A stretch of DNA of 64,000 nucleotides from Pseudomonas yamanorum (GCF_900105735.1 NZ_LT629793.1:6386001-6450000); one strand, 5' to 3'; positions 1-8,763 are shown, counted from the stretch's first letter. Numbers and translations: made by a program. Notes: generated from the sequence alone by a model not told the origin.

Positions 1-202
1 CAAAGGAAAATGAATAGACATGGGATTGCACGTCGCAGGCGCAGCCGGGGTAGTGGTTATCGCGCCAGGTGCCGCCAAGGGCATCGGCCTGCTCGGCGAC
101 AAAGAAGTCGTTGAACCCGGCTTCCTTGAGTTTGATCGCCATGCACAGGCCGGCAAATCCGGAACCGATGATGGCGATGTCGACGGTGTCATGGGCATTC
201 AT
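1..202 (-). CDS. Flavin-dependent monooxygenase (Baeyer-Villiger/FMO type), N-terminal fragment
   Basis: Only the first 67 codons are in the window; the gene runs off the left edge. The start ATG at 202 gives MNAHDTVDIAIIGSGFAGL, a Rossmann FAD-binding motif (GxGxxG) at about residues 13-18, followed by the FMO/BVMO-type GGTWRDNHYPGCACDV segment near residues 43-58. Members of this family oxidise ketones to esters, or long alkanes in the AlmA branch, using FAD and NADPH. The gene is divergent from an alpha/beta hydrolase and close to alkB. A BVMO plus esterase pair fits subterminal alkane or ketone degradation, but the substrate is inference. Family assignment is secure; the subfamily is not. 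Confidence 0.8.
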   Translation of the reverse strand, partial: MNAHDTVDIAIIGSGFAGLCMAIKLKEAGFNDFFVAEQADALGGTWRDNHYPGCACDVQSHVYSFSF

Positions 203-505
203 AGGCTGTCCCTCGTGGGCCGGTGGCGCCTTACGGGTTTCGACATCGGATGTGCTCCTTGTTTTTGTTTTGGCTTTTTAGATAGAACACCATTGCAAAG
301 AAAAATTGAATTATTTATTTTAAAAAAGATTTTAAATAATCTACCTGAAAATATCGTCTAGGCTACGACCCAGTTCCTCAAGTGCGACTTATCCGACGGA
401 CGAGAGCTTTTACGCACGCAGTTAGGTCCAGGGGTGGACGATGGCTGAGGTCTTGACCAATACCGGTCGGGCCGCCAGCAACGCAGGGATGCAGAGGACC
501 GAGCT
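203..505. other. Divergent AT-rich intergenic region between monooxygenase and hydrolase
   Basis: This stretch contains no supported gene. Bases 255-350 are strikingly AT-rich for this genome and include TATTTATTTTAAAAAA at 312-327. A nearly identical tract (TATTTATTTAAAAAAA, 1638-1653) lies in front of alkB. The region must hold the promoters of both divergent genes, but I cannot place a confident -35/-10 pair. Confidence 0.5.
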
Positions 506-1504
506 ATGGCTGTCGAATGGGTTGTCGCTGCGGGTGTGTTTGTAGGGTTAAGCGTAGTGTTGTGGGGCTTCAGTGCCCGGATGACACGGCGTATAGAAGC
601 CGCTGTTCCGATCAACGGGCGCTTTCTGGAGATCAACGGCGAGCGCTTTCATTATGTAGACGAGGGCAAGGGCCCGCCGCTGGTGATGATCCACGGGCTG
701 ATGGGCAGCAGTCGCAACCTGACGTATGCCTTGTCTGCCCAATTGCGTGAGCACTTTCGGGTGATCACCCTGGATCGTCCGGGTTCGGGCTATTCCACCC
801 GGCATGCCGGGACGGCCGCCGACCTGCCTGGCCAGGCCCGGCAAGTCGCGAGCTTTATCAAGACTCTGGACCTGGATAAGCCGTTGGTGCTGGGGCATTC
901 CCTCGGCGGGGCGATTTCCCTGGCGCTGGCGCTGGACCATCCCCACGCGGTGTCCGGATTGATCCTGGTGGCGCCGCTCACCCATCCCCAGCGCATGCTG
1001 CCGCTGGTGTTTATGTCCTTGGCGATACGTCCGGGATGGTTGCGGCGCTACATGGCCCACACCCTGACCATGCCTATAGGCCTGCTGACGAAAGGCTCGG
1101 TGGTCAAGGGCGTGTTCGCCCCCGACCCCGCTCCGGAAGACTTCGCCACCCGCGGCGGAGGATTGCTTGGCATGCGGCCCGACAACTTCTATGCCGCCTC
1201 CACCGAGATCAACCTGGTCAACGATTTCCTGCCGGACATGGTCAAGCGCTACCCGCAATTGACCCTGCCCATCGGGTTGATCTATGGCGCGCAAGACAAG
1301 GTGCTGGACTTCCGCAAACACGGTCAGGCCCTGGCCAGCCGGGTGCCGGGCCTCAAGCTGCAGTTGGTGGAAGGGCGCGGGCATATGTTGCCGATAACGG
1401 CTACCGAGCGTGTCGCGGCCCTGGTCGAGCAGGTGGCCAAGCGTGTCCGGCCACCGGAAAGCGCCACGATTTTGCATCCGCCATTTGCCGTGGCGAGCAA
1501 ATAA
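506..1504 (+). CDS. Alpha/beta hydrolase (esterase-like)
   Basis: A 332-residue alpha/beta-hydrolase fold protein. It begins with an N-terminal hydrophobic segment (about residues 3-23) that looks like a membrane anchor or signal. The oxyanion-hole region HGLMGSS is near residue 70, the nucleophile elbow GHSLGG at 130-135 (Ser132), the catalytic Asp is probably in YGAQDKVLDF near residue 265, and the His is in GRGHMLP near residue 292. Its position opposite a Baeyer-Villiger-type monooxygenase suggests that it hydrolyses the ester product. A BVMO plus esterase pair of this kind is known from P. fluorescens DSM 50106 (bmoF1/estF1). Lipase or haloalkane-dehalogenase-like activities are alternatives. 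Confidence 0.85.
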   Translation: MAVEWVVAAGVFVGLSVVLWGFSARMTRRIEAAVPINGRFLEINGERFHYVDEGKGPPLVMIHGLMGSSRNLTYALSAQLREHFRVITLDRPGSGYSTRHAGTAADLPGQARQVASFIKTLDLDKPLVLGHSLGGAISLALALDHPHAVSGLILVAPLTHPQRMLPLVFMSLAIRPGWLRRYMAHTLTMPIGLLTKGSVVKGVFAPDPAPEDFATRGGGLLGMRPDNFYAASTEINLVNDFLPDMVKRYPQLTLPIGLIYGAQDKVLDFRKHGQALASRVPGLKLQLVEGRGHMLPITATERVAALVEQVAKRVRPPESATILHPPFAVASK

Positions 1505-1656
1505 TTGTGCGACTGAACTCGCGGTTCCACGCCGTCAATGCTTGCCCTAGACACCTGACCAAGCGGCTGAAAAAGAGACTGCCCGGTCACGTTCAAAAGG
1601 GTTCAAGAATTTAGTTGACGACCTAACGATTCCGCGCTATTTATTTAAAAAAATTA

Positions 1657-1676
1657 TTTCAATGTCTAATTTGAAA
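1657..1676. promoter_or_regulatory. Candidate operator TTTCAA-N8-TTGAAA upstream of alkB
   Basis: TTTCAA (1657-1662), eight bases, then TTGAAA (1671-1676) form a perfect 6-bp inverted repeat. A further direct copy of TTGAAA lies at 1683-1688. The same arrangement occurs at 6088-6107 in front of fadE. The remainder of the 318-base gap between hydrolase and alkB (1505-1822) is AT-rich from about 1610 to 1725 and shows no gene. The binding protein is unknown. Confidence 0.45.
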
Positions 1677-1822
1677 CAATTTTTGAAATGCCTAAGAGCG
1701 AATAAAATAATGAAAAAAACGCCTTTTATCGCATGGTTGAATTCTCGGAGCAGTCATCGCTCCGTGTACCTGTCTAGTGTTGATTTTTGCTCCCTGCCCA
1801 CCTGCCGCGTACGGAGGTTGCC

Positions 1823-3103
1823 ATGAATCAGACCCTGGCTGCCCCGAACGTCTGGACCGACGGCAAACGCCACCTGTGGTGGCTCGGCATTATGCCCCTG
1901 GCAACCCCTTTGCTCTCTGGCGCCCTGGCCATCTCCACCGGTGTGCAACAGCTGTGGTGGGTTGGCGTACTGGTGATCTTCGGCCTGATCCCATTAATCG
2001 ACGGCCTGCTGGGTGAAGACGTCAGCAACCCGCCGGAATCCGCCGTCAGCAACCTTGAATCCCAAAGCTACTACCGCTGGATCGTCTACACCGGCGTGCT
2101 GTTTGTCATCTCCTCGGTGGTGATCACCGGGTGGCTGGCGGCCGGTGGCATCGACTGGATCATCGGCGGCGGTCTGCTGCACGCTACCGCCACCCTGGAC
2201 CCGTCGAGCTGGCTGGCCAAGACCGCCGCGTTCATCACCGCTCGCACCCAACTGCACGGCGAAATCAGCTGGTTCACCTACCTGGGCATGGCGATGTCCA
2301 CCGGCGCCGCCACCGGCATCGCCATCAACACGGCCCATGAACTGGGGCACAAGCCGCGCCTGCTGGAAGTCATCCTGGCCAAGATCACCCTGGCGCCGAC
2401 CTTCTACGGGCACTTCTACACCGAACACAACCGTGGCCACCACGTACGTGTCGCCACTCCGGAAGATCCGGCCAGTTCGCGGTTGGGGGAGAGCTTCTGG
2501 GCCTTCCTGCCACGCTCGGTGTGGTTCAGCGCCCGCTCGGCATGGAACCTGGAACGTGAGCGCCTGCGCAAACTCGGCCTGCCGGCCTGGCACTGGAAGA
2601 ACGGCGTACTCAGCGCCTGGATGTACAGTGTGGTGTTGTGGGGCGCGATGATTGCGTGGCTGGGCGCGGCAGTGATTCCGTTCCTGATCATCCAGGGCAT
2701 CTACGGTTTCTCGCTGCTGGAAGTGGTGAACTACGTCGAGCATTACGGTCTCAAGCGCCAGAAGTTGCCCAACGGTCGTTATGAGCGCTGCTCGCCACGG
2801 CATTCGTGGAACAGCAACCGGATTGTGACCAATATCTTTCTGTTCCAACTACAGCGCCACTCTGACCATCACGCCAACCCAACCAGAAGTTATCAGTCCC
2901 TGCGTCACTTTGATGAATCGCCGCAACTGCCCTACGGTTATGCCAGCATGATTGTCTGGGCTTATGTACCGTACTTGTGGCGACGACGCATGGATCACCG
3001 AGTCCTTAATCACTATGCCGGGGATATCACCCTGACTAATCTTCAACCGTCACAACGTTTGAAGTACCTGGAGAAGTACAGCAACACCACCAGACCCTTC
3101 TAA
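1823..3103 (+). CDS. alkB: Alkane 1-monooxygenase AlkB
   Basis: Membrane di-iron alkane hydroxylase that oxidises the terminal carbon of medium-chain n-alkanes to 1-alkanols using electrons from rubredoxin. The 426-residue length is typical. The histidine boxes are all present: HELGH (172-176), HNRGHH (202-207), the NYVEHYG signature (303-309) and QRHSDHH (344-350). Several hydrophobic segments fit the six-helix topology. The start at 1823 is chosen because GGAGG precedes it by six bases; an upstream in-frame start at 1787 lacks this. No rubredoxin or rubredoxin reductase is encoded nearby, so electron transfer must be supplied from elsewhere. Secreted Pra-like proteins and a FadL-type channel follow. 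Confidence 0.95.
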   Translation: MNQTLAAPNVWTDGKRHLWWLGIMPLATPLLSGALAISTGVQQLWWVGVLVIFGLIPLIDGLLGEDVSNPPESAVSNLESQSYYRWIVYTGVLFVISSVVITGWLAAGGIDWIIGGGLLHATATLDPSSWLAKTAAFITARTQLHGEISWFTYLGMAMSTGAATGIAINTAHELGHKPRLLEVILAKITLAPTFYGHFYTEHNRGHHVRVATPEDPASSRLGESFWAFLPRSVWFSARSAWNLERERLRKLGLPAWHWKNGVLSAWMYSVVLWGAMIAWLGAAVIPFLIIQGIYGFSLLEVVNYVEHYGLKRQKLPNGRYERCSPRHSWNSNRIVTNIFLFQLQRHSDHHANPTRSYQSLRHFDESPQLPYGYASMIVWAYVPYLWRRRMDHRVLNHYAGDITLTNLQPSQRLKYLEKYSNTTRPF

Positions 3104-3250
3104 CGTAAATCAGTCAGTTGTAGGGCGTACTCGGGATCTGTGTATCGCGCAGGTTCTCATCGCCCAGGCTTTACCGGTTTCGAGTACGGCTTAGTTGCAA
3201 GACAGTTGTTTGACCCGAACAAAAATAAAATTAAGGGAAGGACGTACACC

Positions 3251-3745
3251 ATGCAAAACCCTGCCAAGTTCACGACGCACATTGTATTGGCCGCCCTGGG
3301 CCTGATTGTTTACCACCAGGCCCAGGCCGCCCGTATCGAACCCGCCGGCAGTGCGTTTACTGCCCAGGGCCCCATCAGCTTTTCCAAGGGCGCGCTGATC
3401 AGCGCGGACTGCACCATCAAGGTCGCCGGCAAAGTGGCGGCGGATGGCTCGTCGGTGAATGTCGACAAAGTTGAATTCGACGGCGGCCTCAAGTGCAGCC
3501 GGGTGGAAGCGATCAACTTGCCGTGGGTATTGGTGGCTAAAGATACCAAGAGCGGCTCGATGTCGAAGATTGCCGTCGATGTGCACGCCTTTGGGTTGGG
3601 CGGTAAATGCGGGCCTTCTACCGCCGATGGAACTTGGGATAACGCCACTGGCAAGTTAGAAGCGGCCAATGTGCCGATCGGCGAAGACTGCACGATTAAA
3701 ACGGTGTCGATCAAGATGCCGCCGACTTTTAAAGTTGTTGAGTAA
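3251..3745 (+). CDS. Secreted Pra-like alkane-associated protein (PraA-like)
   Basis: A 164-residue exported protein. The start is at 3251, with GGGAAGG about ten bases upstream. Residues 1-27 form a signal peptide ending in QAQA-A. The mature part begins RIEPAGSAF and contains five cysteines, suggesting disulfides. It shares its architecture with the next gene: an IEPAGSAF/IAPAGSPF-type start, then a CTIKVAGKVAADGS/CNIAFSGQVAADGT segment and an INLPW/LNLPW motif. The two are therefore probably tandem duplicates. Pra proteins of Pseudomonas are alkane-induced extracellular proteins that help growth on hydrocarbons, which fits the position behind alkB. The precise symbol is uncertain. Confidence 0.65.
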   Translation: MQNPAKFTTHIVLAALGLIVYHQAQAARIEPAGSAFTAQGPISFSKGALISADCTIKVAGKVAADGSSVNVDKVEFDGGLKCSRVEAINLPWVLVAKDTKSGSMSKIAVDVHAFGLGGKCGPSTADGTWDNATGKLEAANVPIGEDCTIKTVSIKMPPTFKVVE

Positions 3746-3876
3746 CAGTTAGGCGTTGTAACGGTAATCGAATTGAAATTTGGCTGGAAAGGGAAGTTCT
3801 GCAGATTCACCGTGACCTCTCGATCATGGCCATTACCCCTGGCGAATTGACTCGCCATAACATGTGAGGAAAAACA

Positions 3877-4380
3877 ATGAAAAGCTTGAAAACCCTCGTT
3901 TGTGTAGGTTCGTTTGCGTTGTGCTTCGGCGCAGCTTCGATGGCCAATGCGGCCTATACCATTGCTCCGGCGGGTTCGCCCTTCGCAACTACCGGCAGCA
4001 TTACTGTGAAGTCGCCGGCGTCGCTGCAACAGCCTGTAACTTGCAATATTGCGTTTTCCGGCCAAGTGGCGGCTGATGGTACCTACGCTCAGATCAACAG
4101 TGCGACCGTCAATGGCAGCAACCCTCTGTGCGGTGTTCCAAAACTGCTGAACCTGCCATGGAAACTGCAAGTGACCGCCGGTGCCAACCCAAGTTACACC
4201 GGTACCGTATCGGTGAACTTCTCGGTTGTCTCTAACTGTGCATCGGCCGCCGTGCCAATTGCAGTGACCTGGAACAACGGCTCCAACCTCCTGAGTATTG
4301 CGACACAACAGGCAGTTGGGTCTTGCACCATCACCGCGCTGACTGCAACACCGAACCCAGCATTCGTCATTTCGCCATAA
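3877..4380 (+). CDS. praB: Alkane oxidation protein activator PraB-like
   Basis: A 167-residue secreted protein preceded by GTGAGGAAAAACA. The signal peptide MKSLKTLVCVGSFALCFG...ANA is cleaved near residue 25, giving a mature start AYTIAPAGSPF. Cysteine-containing segments (PVTCNIAF, GSNPLCGVP, VSNCAS, GSCTI) and LNLPWKLQ match the Pra family of extracellular, alkane-inducible proteins reported to stimulate alkane oxidation in Pseudomonas. The mechanism is not established; an emulsifying or substrate-binding role is plausible. It lies 131 bases after its paralogue and is followed by a perfect hairpin, then a FadL-type gene. Confidence 0.75.
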   Translation: MKSLKTLVCVGSFALCFGAASMANAAYTIAPAGSPFATTGSITVKSPASLQQPVTCNIAFSGQVAADGTYAQINSATVNGSNPLCGVPKLLNLPWKLQVTAGANPSYTGTVSVNFSVVSNCASAAVPIAVTWNNGSNLLSIATQQAVGSCTITALTATPNPAFVISP

Positions 4381-4423
4381 GTACCGCTCCGCGCAAGACG
4401 TGATGATCACACGTTGAAATAAA

Positions 4424-4447
4424 CAGGTGCCTCGTCAGAGGCACCTG
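4424..4447. terminator. Perfect 10-bp stem-loop after praB
   Basis: CAGGTGCCTC (4424-4433), loop GTCA, GAGGCACCTG (4438-4447). The stem is perfect. On the + strand no T-run follows, so it may be a processing or partial-termination hairpin between praB and the outer-membrane channel gene. Read on the minus strand it is followed by TTTATTTC and would look more like an intrinsic terminator. Confidence 0.55.
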
Positions 4448-4506
4448 TCGAGGTAAGCCCGATCGGGGTTAACGCCCGTGATGGAAAAAATAATAAGGAG
4501 TGGAGC

Positions 4507-5913
4507 ATGAATAATAAGAAACAACAGGCTCAAGCGTTTCTCGGCCTGGCATTGTTGGGCGGGCTCATGGCCGCGGCAGGGTCGGTCCAGGCCGGCGGCT
4601 TCGCGACTCCGACCTATGGTGCCCAAGGCTGGGGCCGTGCCTTCGGGGGTGGCTCGCTGTTTCAGAACGATCCATCCGCGGCGTTCAACAACCCGGCGGC
4701 CATGGCCTTTATCGATCGTAACGTCGCCGAGCTCACCGTCAACTATGCGCGGATCAACATCAAATACAAAGGCACCGAAAAGGACTACGCCGGCAATGCG
4801 CCGCAGCTGGTAGACCCGGATACGCTGGCCGGCACGCCCAATGACAACAAAGGCGGGCAGGGCGGCTTCACCGCTTGGGTACCGACCGGATTTGCGGTGA
4901 TGCCGATTGGCGATCGCTTCGCCTTTGGTCTGAGCCAGGTGGTTCCCATGGGTGCACGTACTACATGGGATTCCGACTGGATTGGACGAGATTTTGCCGT
5001 CGACACGCGCATTGAAACCGTTGGCCTGACGGGCGCGCTGTCGTTCAAGGTGAATGATCAGTTTTCCATTGGCGGCGGTGCAATTGTTCAACATACCAAA
5101 GGCTTCGTCAGTCAGAACATAGACCTGTATTCCGCCGCGGCCGTGTCTCCGATCGGACTTCAGTTTCCTTCCGGCGTAGGCCACTCGCTGATTCGCGTCA
5201 AGGTGGACAATACCTCCGTCGGCTGGTTTGGCGGCCTGGCCTGGAAGCCTACAGACAAAGATACCTTGGGCCTTGCCTACCACGCCAAGATCAAGAACAA
5301 GCTGGAGGGCAAATACAATATCTACGCTGACCCCTTGAGCCAGTCGCTGATCGAGGGCGGTCTCCCAGGCCTTGCCTACCCAGGTCTGGACCTGAAGCTC
5401 AACGGTGCCAACGCCAGCACACAACTTGATGTCCCGGCCAACGCCACCATCGACTGGGTTCACCAGTTCAGTGATCGTTTCAGCCTGGGTGCCAGTGTCA
5501 TGTGGACCCAATGGTCGTCATTCAAGGCGCTGACCTTGAAGTCTGACGGCAACCAGATTGTGTCGATTCCTTATAACTACAAGGACGCCTGGATGGTCTC
5601 CCTCGGCGGTGACTATAAACTCACCAACGATCTCACTGTGCGCGCCGGTGTGGCCACGGACCAGACGCCGACCCGTAACTCCACCCGTGACCCACGCATC
5701 CCGGATGGTGACCGGATCTTCACATCCCTGGGCTTTGGCTACAAAGTTCGTGCGATTCCGGGGTTGGGTATCGACGGTTCCTACTCCCACCAATTCGTGG
5801 AAAAAGCCAAGCTGCAAACCCACAACCAGGATCGTCTGGGGGCAGCCACCCTGGATGGCAAGGCGGACGCCTATGGGGACGTAGTCAGTATGGCGATCTC
5901 CTACGAGTTCTGA
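4507..5913 (+). CDS. fadL: OmpP1/FadL-family outer-membrane hydrocarbon/fatty-acid channel
   Basis: A 468-residue outer-membrane beta-barrel protein of the FadL family, which lets hydrophobic substrates such as long-chain fatty acids or hydrocarbons cross the outer membrane. The start ATG at 4507 follows AATAAGGAGTGGAGC. A signal peptide ends near residue 28 (SVQA-GGFATP). The family motif NDPSAAFNNPAAMAFID (about residues 55-71) carries the NPA sequence, and the chain ends in an aromatic residue (SMAISYEF), as expected for Bam-dependent barrel insertion. The position between alkB/pra and fadE indicates uptake of alkanes or fatty acids. Two hairpins follow the gene. Confidence 0.88.
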   Translation: MNNKKQQAQAFLGLALLGGLMAAAGSVQAGGFATPTYGAQGWGRAFGGGSLFQNDPSAAFNNPAAMAFIDRNVAELTVNYARINIKYKGTEKDYAGNAPQLVDPDTLAGTPNDNKGGQGGFTAWVPTGFAVMPIGDRFAFGLSQVVPMGARTTWDSDWIGRDFAVDTRIETVGLTGALSFKVNDQFSIGGGAIVQHTKGFVSQNIDLYSAAAVSPIGLQFPSGVGHSLIRVKVDNTSVGWFGGLAWKPTDKDTLGLAYHAKIKNKLEGKYNIYADPLSQSLIEGGLPGLAYPGLDLKLNGANASTQLDVPANATIDWVHQFSDRFSLGASVMWTQWSSFKALTLKSDGNQIVSIPYNYKDAWMVSLGGDYKLTNDLTVRAGVATDQTPTRNSTRDPRIPDGDRIFTSLGFGYKVRAIPGLGIDGSYSHQFVEKAKLQTHNQDRLGAATLDGKADAYGDVVSMAISYEF

Positions 5914-5990
5914 TCCACCGTTGTGGCGTGTGTCGGTGTCAGCCTGCAGTCAGCGCATCTTTCTGCACATCTCACACCGGTATTGCATCG

Positions 5991-6012
5991 ACGGGTCGCC
6001 CACGCGACCCGT
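5991..6012 (+). terminator. Stem-loop after fadL-like gene (first of two)
   Basis: ACGGGTCGC (5991-5999), loop CCAC, GCGACCCGT (6004-6012): a perfect 9-bp stem followed by TCCGATCCCTTTTTC. The T-run is 11 bases away, so this is a weaker terminator than the hairpin at 6039. Confidence 0.5.
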
Positions 6013-6038
6013 TCCGATCCCTTTTTCACTGACCTGAA

Positions 6039-6066
6039 CGGCTGATTCATTCAGCCGCTATTTTTT
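6039..6066 (+). terminator. Rho-independent terminator after fadL-like gene
   Basis: CGGCTGA (6039-6045), loop TTCAT, TCAGCCG (6051-6057), then CTATTTTTT. It has a classical stem plus T-tract and separates the alk/fadL genes from the fadE operon. Confidence 0.85.
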
Positions 6067-6087
6067 CGCCCAAGCATTAAATAAAAA

Positions 6088-6107
6088 TTTCAAAACAAAA
6101 TTTGAAT
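6088..6107. promoter_or_regulatory. Candidate operator TTTCAA-N8-TTGAAT upstream of fadE
   Basis: TTTCAA (6088-6093), eight bases, TTGAAT (6102-6107), with an additional TTTCAA at 6114-6119. It repeats the arrangement found upstream of alkB at 1657-1676, suggesting a common regulator of alkane oxidation and beta-oxidation. It sits just after the terminator and about 95 bases before the fadE start. Confidence 0.45.
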
Positions 6108-6201
6108 TTATCTTTTCAAGTTTGTAGTGTGGCTTTACGTCACAGGTCATTCCGATCTGCTTGGGCGTTGGCCGTACCCTGAATTGAGTAGAGGTATCCC
6201 C

Positions 6202-8739
6202 ATGGTTATCTGGTTATTGGCGGGACTCGCAGCAGCGATTGCCCTGGCGTATCGACAAGCCGCTGCCACCCTCTGGCTGGGTGCCGGCCTGGTCTGGCTG
6301 GCGGTCGGTTACCTGTTCAACGTGGTCGCCGGTTTCGGCGCCAGTGTGGTGGCGGTGCTGGTGCTATTGCCCGCGCTGCTGCTGACGATCAAACCCCTGC
6401 GCCGCGCGCTGTTGACCAGCAAGGCCCTGGGCCTTTTCCGCAGCATCATGCCGGCGATGTCCGACACCGAGCGCGCCGCCATCGAATCCGGCACCGTGTG
6501 GTGGGACGCCGAGCTGTTCAGCGGCAAACCGCGCTGGGAGCGCCTGCTGCAAGCCGCACCGGCCAGCCTCAGCGCTGAAGAACAGGCTTTCCTCGACAAC
6601 GAAGTGGAGACCCTGTGCGACATGTCCAACGACTGGGAAACCACCCAGGTCTGGCAGGACATGTCCCCCGAAGGCTGGCAGTACACCAAGGATGCCGGCT
6701 TCCTCGGCATGATCATTCCCAAGCAGTACGGCGGCAAAGGCTTCTCCCACTATGCGCATTCGCAAGTGGTGATGAAGCTCTCGACCCGTTGCTCGGCGGC
6801 GGCGATTTCGGTGATGGTGCCCAACTCCCTGGGCCCGGCAGAACTGCTGCTGCACTACGGCACCGACGCCCAGCGCAACTATTACCTGCCACGCCTGGCC
6901 CGTGGCGAAGACATCCCGTGCTTTGCCCTGACCAGCCCGTATGCCGGCTCCGACGCCGGGGCCATTCCAGACCTGGGCGTCGTTTGCAAAGGCCTGCACG
7001 AAGGTGAGGAAGTGTTGGGTTTCCGCGTGACCTGGGACAAGCGCTACATCACCCTCGGCCCAATCGCCACCGTGCTCGGCCTGGCATTCCGCGCCGAAGA
7101 CCCGGACGGTTTGCTCGGCCAGCCCGGCTCCCTGGGCATCACCTGTGCGTTGATCCCGACCACCCATCCGGGCGTGAACAGCGGCCGGCGTCACTGGCCA
7201 CTCAACGCGGTATTCCAGAACGGCCCAACCACCGGCAAGGATGTGTTCATCCCGCTGGAATGGGTCATCGGTGGCCGCGAACAAGTGGGCAACGGCTGGC
7301 GCATGTTGATGGAGTGCCTGGCGGCTGGCCGGGCGATTTCCCTGCCGTCGGCCAACGTCGGCCTGGGCAAGGTGGCCGTGCGCGGCACCACCGCTTATGC
7401 GGCGATGCGCAAACAATTCGGCCTGCCCATCGGCAAGTTCGAAGGCGTACAAGCACCATTGGCACGTATGGCCGGGCATCTGTATGCCTGCGATGCGGTG
7501 CGCAAGGTTTCAGTGGCGTCACTGGATGCCGGTGAAAAACCGTCGGTGATCTCGGCCATCGCCAAATACCACGTCACCGAGCGCGCGCGGATCATCGTCA
7601 ACGACGGCATGGACATCGTCGCCGGCAAGGGCATCTGCATGGGCCCCAACAACTTCCTCGCTCGGGCCTACCAGCAAAGCCCCATCGCCATCACGGTGGA
7701 AGGCGCGAACATCATGACCCGCTGCCTGATCATCTACGGCCAGGGCCTGATTCGTTGCCATCCCTATGTGTTCCGCGAGATGGAAGCGGCGCGCAACACC
7801 GACCGGCGCAAGGCCCTGGTGGATTTCGACAGCGCGATGTTCGGCCATCTGAGCTTTGTGCTGGCCAATACCGTACGCGCAGCGGTGCATTCGCTGACGG
7901 GCGGGCGCTTGATTTCGGTGCCGGGCAAGACCGATCCGGCGCTGGCGTCCTACTACCGCCAGGCCAATCGGCTGTCGGTGGTGCTGGCGTTGATCTCGGA
8001 TATTTCCATGGGCGTGCTGGGCGGTGCCCTCAAGCGCAAGGAAAGTATCACCGGGCGGTTGGGGGACATTCTGTCCCAGCTGTACATCCTGTCCTGCGTG
8101 CTCAAGCGCTTTGAAGATGATGGCCGGCCCCAGGCAGATCTGCCGCTGGTGCATTGGGCGGCTCAGGACGCGTTGCTGCGGGCCCATGAAGCCCTGGCTG
8201 AAGTGCTCGACAACTATCCGTCGAAAGCCGCAGCGACGGTGGTGCGTGGCTTGACCTTCCCGTTTGGCATTCCCCTGCGCAAACCATCGGATCGCCTGCT
8301 GGCGCAAGTGGCGGAACTGGTGCAAGTGCCGGGGGAAACCCGTGACCGCTTGCTGGGCAATTCCTACATCCCGCGGCCGGAAATCGACAAACTGGCTTAT
8401 GGCGAACTGGGCTTCCGCCTGTTGCCACAGGTGGAACTGATCGAGGCGCGGCTCAAGGGCGCGATCAAGCAAGGCCTGATCGAACCGATGCCGATTTCCG
8501 GCACTGCGTTTACCCCGTGGCGGGTCAAGGCACGGGCGTTGGACCTGATCAGCGACGACGAAGACAGCTTGCTGGCGCGTTATGTGGAATACGGCGATCA
8601 CGCGATCCAGGTGGACGACTTCCCGCAGGACTTCGGCTTGCTGGAAGCCTTGCAACAGCGCCAACAGGCGCTGGAACAGGCCGCCAAACCGACCGCCAGG
8701 CGCCGCGCCAATCAAAGCGAAAACGCGCCGGTCAACTGA
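6202..8739 (+). CDS. fadE: Acyl-CoA dehydrogenase FadE
   Basis: First step of beta-oxidation: FAD-dependent conversion of acyl-CoA to trans-2-enoyl-CoA. The 845-residue protein matches the large, membrane-associated FadE type. It has a hydrophobic N-terminus (about residues 1-70), a conserved linker (TVWWDAELFSGKPRWE), then the dehydrogenase core with CFALTSPYAGSDAGAIPD and ITVEGANIMTR and a C-terminal extension, all closely resembling E. coli FadE. The start ATG at 6202 follows AGAGGTATCCCC; an upstream in-frame start at 6127 would place the membrane segment unusually far in. It heads the run fadE-SDR-maoC-thiolase-fadD, with a REP doublet between it and the SDR gene. Confidence 0.93.
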   Translation: MVIWLLAGLAAAIALAYRQAAATLWLGAGLVWLAVGYLFNVVAGFGASVVAVLVLLPALLLTIKPLRRALLTSKALGLFRSIMPAMSDTERAAIESGTVWWDAELFSGKPRWERLLQAAPASLSAEEQAFLDNEVETLCDMSNDWETTQVWQDMSPEGWQYTKDAGFLGMIIPKQYGGKGFSHYAHSQVVMKLSTRCSAAAISVMVPNSLGPAELLLHYGTDAQRNYYLPRLARGEDIPCFALTSPYAGSDAGAIPDLGVVCKGLHEGEEVLGFRVTWDKRYITLGPIATVLGLAFRAEDPDGLLGQPGSLGITCALIPTTHPGVNSGRRHWPLNAVFQNGPTTGKDVFIPLEWVIGGREQVGNGWRMLMECLAAGRAISLPSANVGLGKVAVRGTTAYAAMRKQFGLPIGKFEGVQAPLARMAGHLYACDAVRKVSVASLDAGEKPSVISAIAKYHVTERARIIVNDGMDIVAGKGICMGPNNFLARAYQQSPIAITVEGANIMTRCLIIYGQGLIRCHPYVFREMEAARNTDRRKALVDFDSAMFGHLSFVLANTVRAAVHSLTGGRLISVPGKTDPALASYYRQANRLSVVLALISDISMGVLGGALKRKESITGRLGDILSQLYILSCVLKRFEDDGRPQADLPLVHWAAQDALLRAHEALAEVLDNYPSKAAATVVRGLTFPFGIPLRKPSDRLLAQVAELVQVPGETRDRLLGNSYIPRPEIDKLAYGELGFRLLPQVELIEARLKGAIKQGLIEPMPISGTAFTPWRVKARALDLISDDEDSLLARYVEYGDHAIQVDDFPQDFGLLEALQQRQQALEQAAKPTARRRANQSENAPVN

Positions 8740-8763
8740 TTGGAACTGGGGGAACACGGTCAA

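Noticed and set aside
203..505. A third TTTCAA-N8-TTGAA operator between the monooxygenase and the hydrolase
   Set aside because: TTGCAA at 293-298 and TTGAA at 306-310 are similar, but the spacing is seven rather than eight and one half site is altered, so I did not count it.
3310..4410. A 366-codon minus-strand frame spanning both pra-like genes
   Set aside because: Both sense genes have signal peptides, ribosome binding sites and family features. The antisense product has none.
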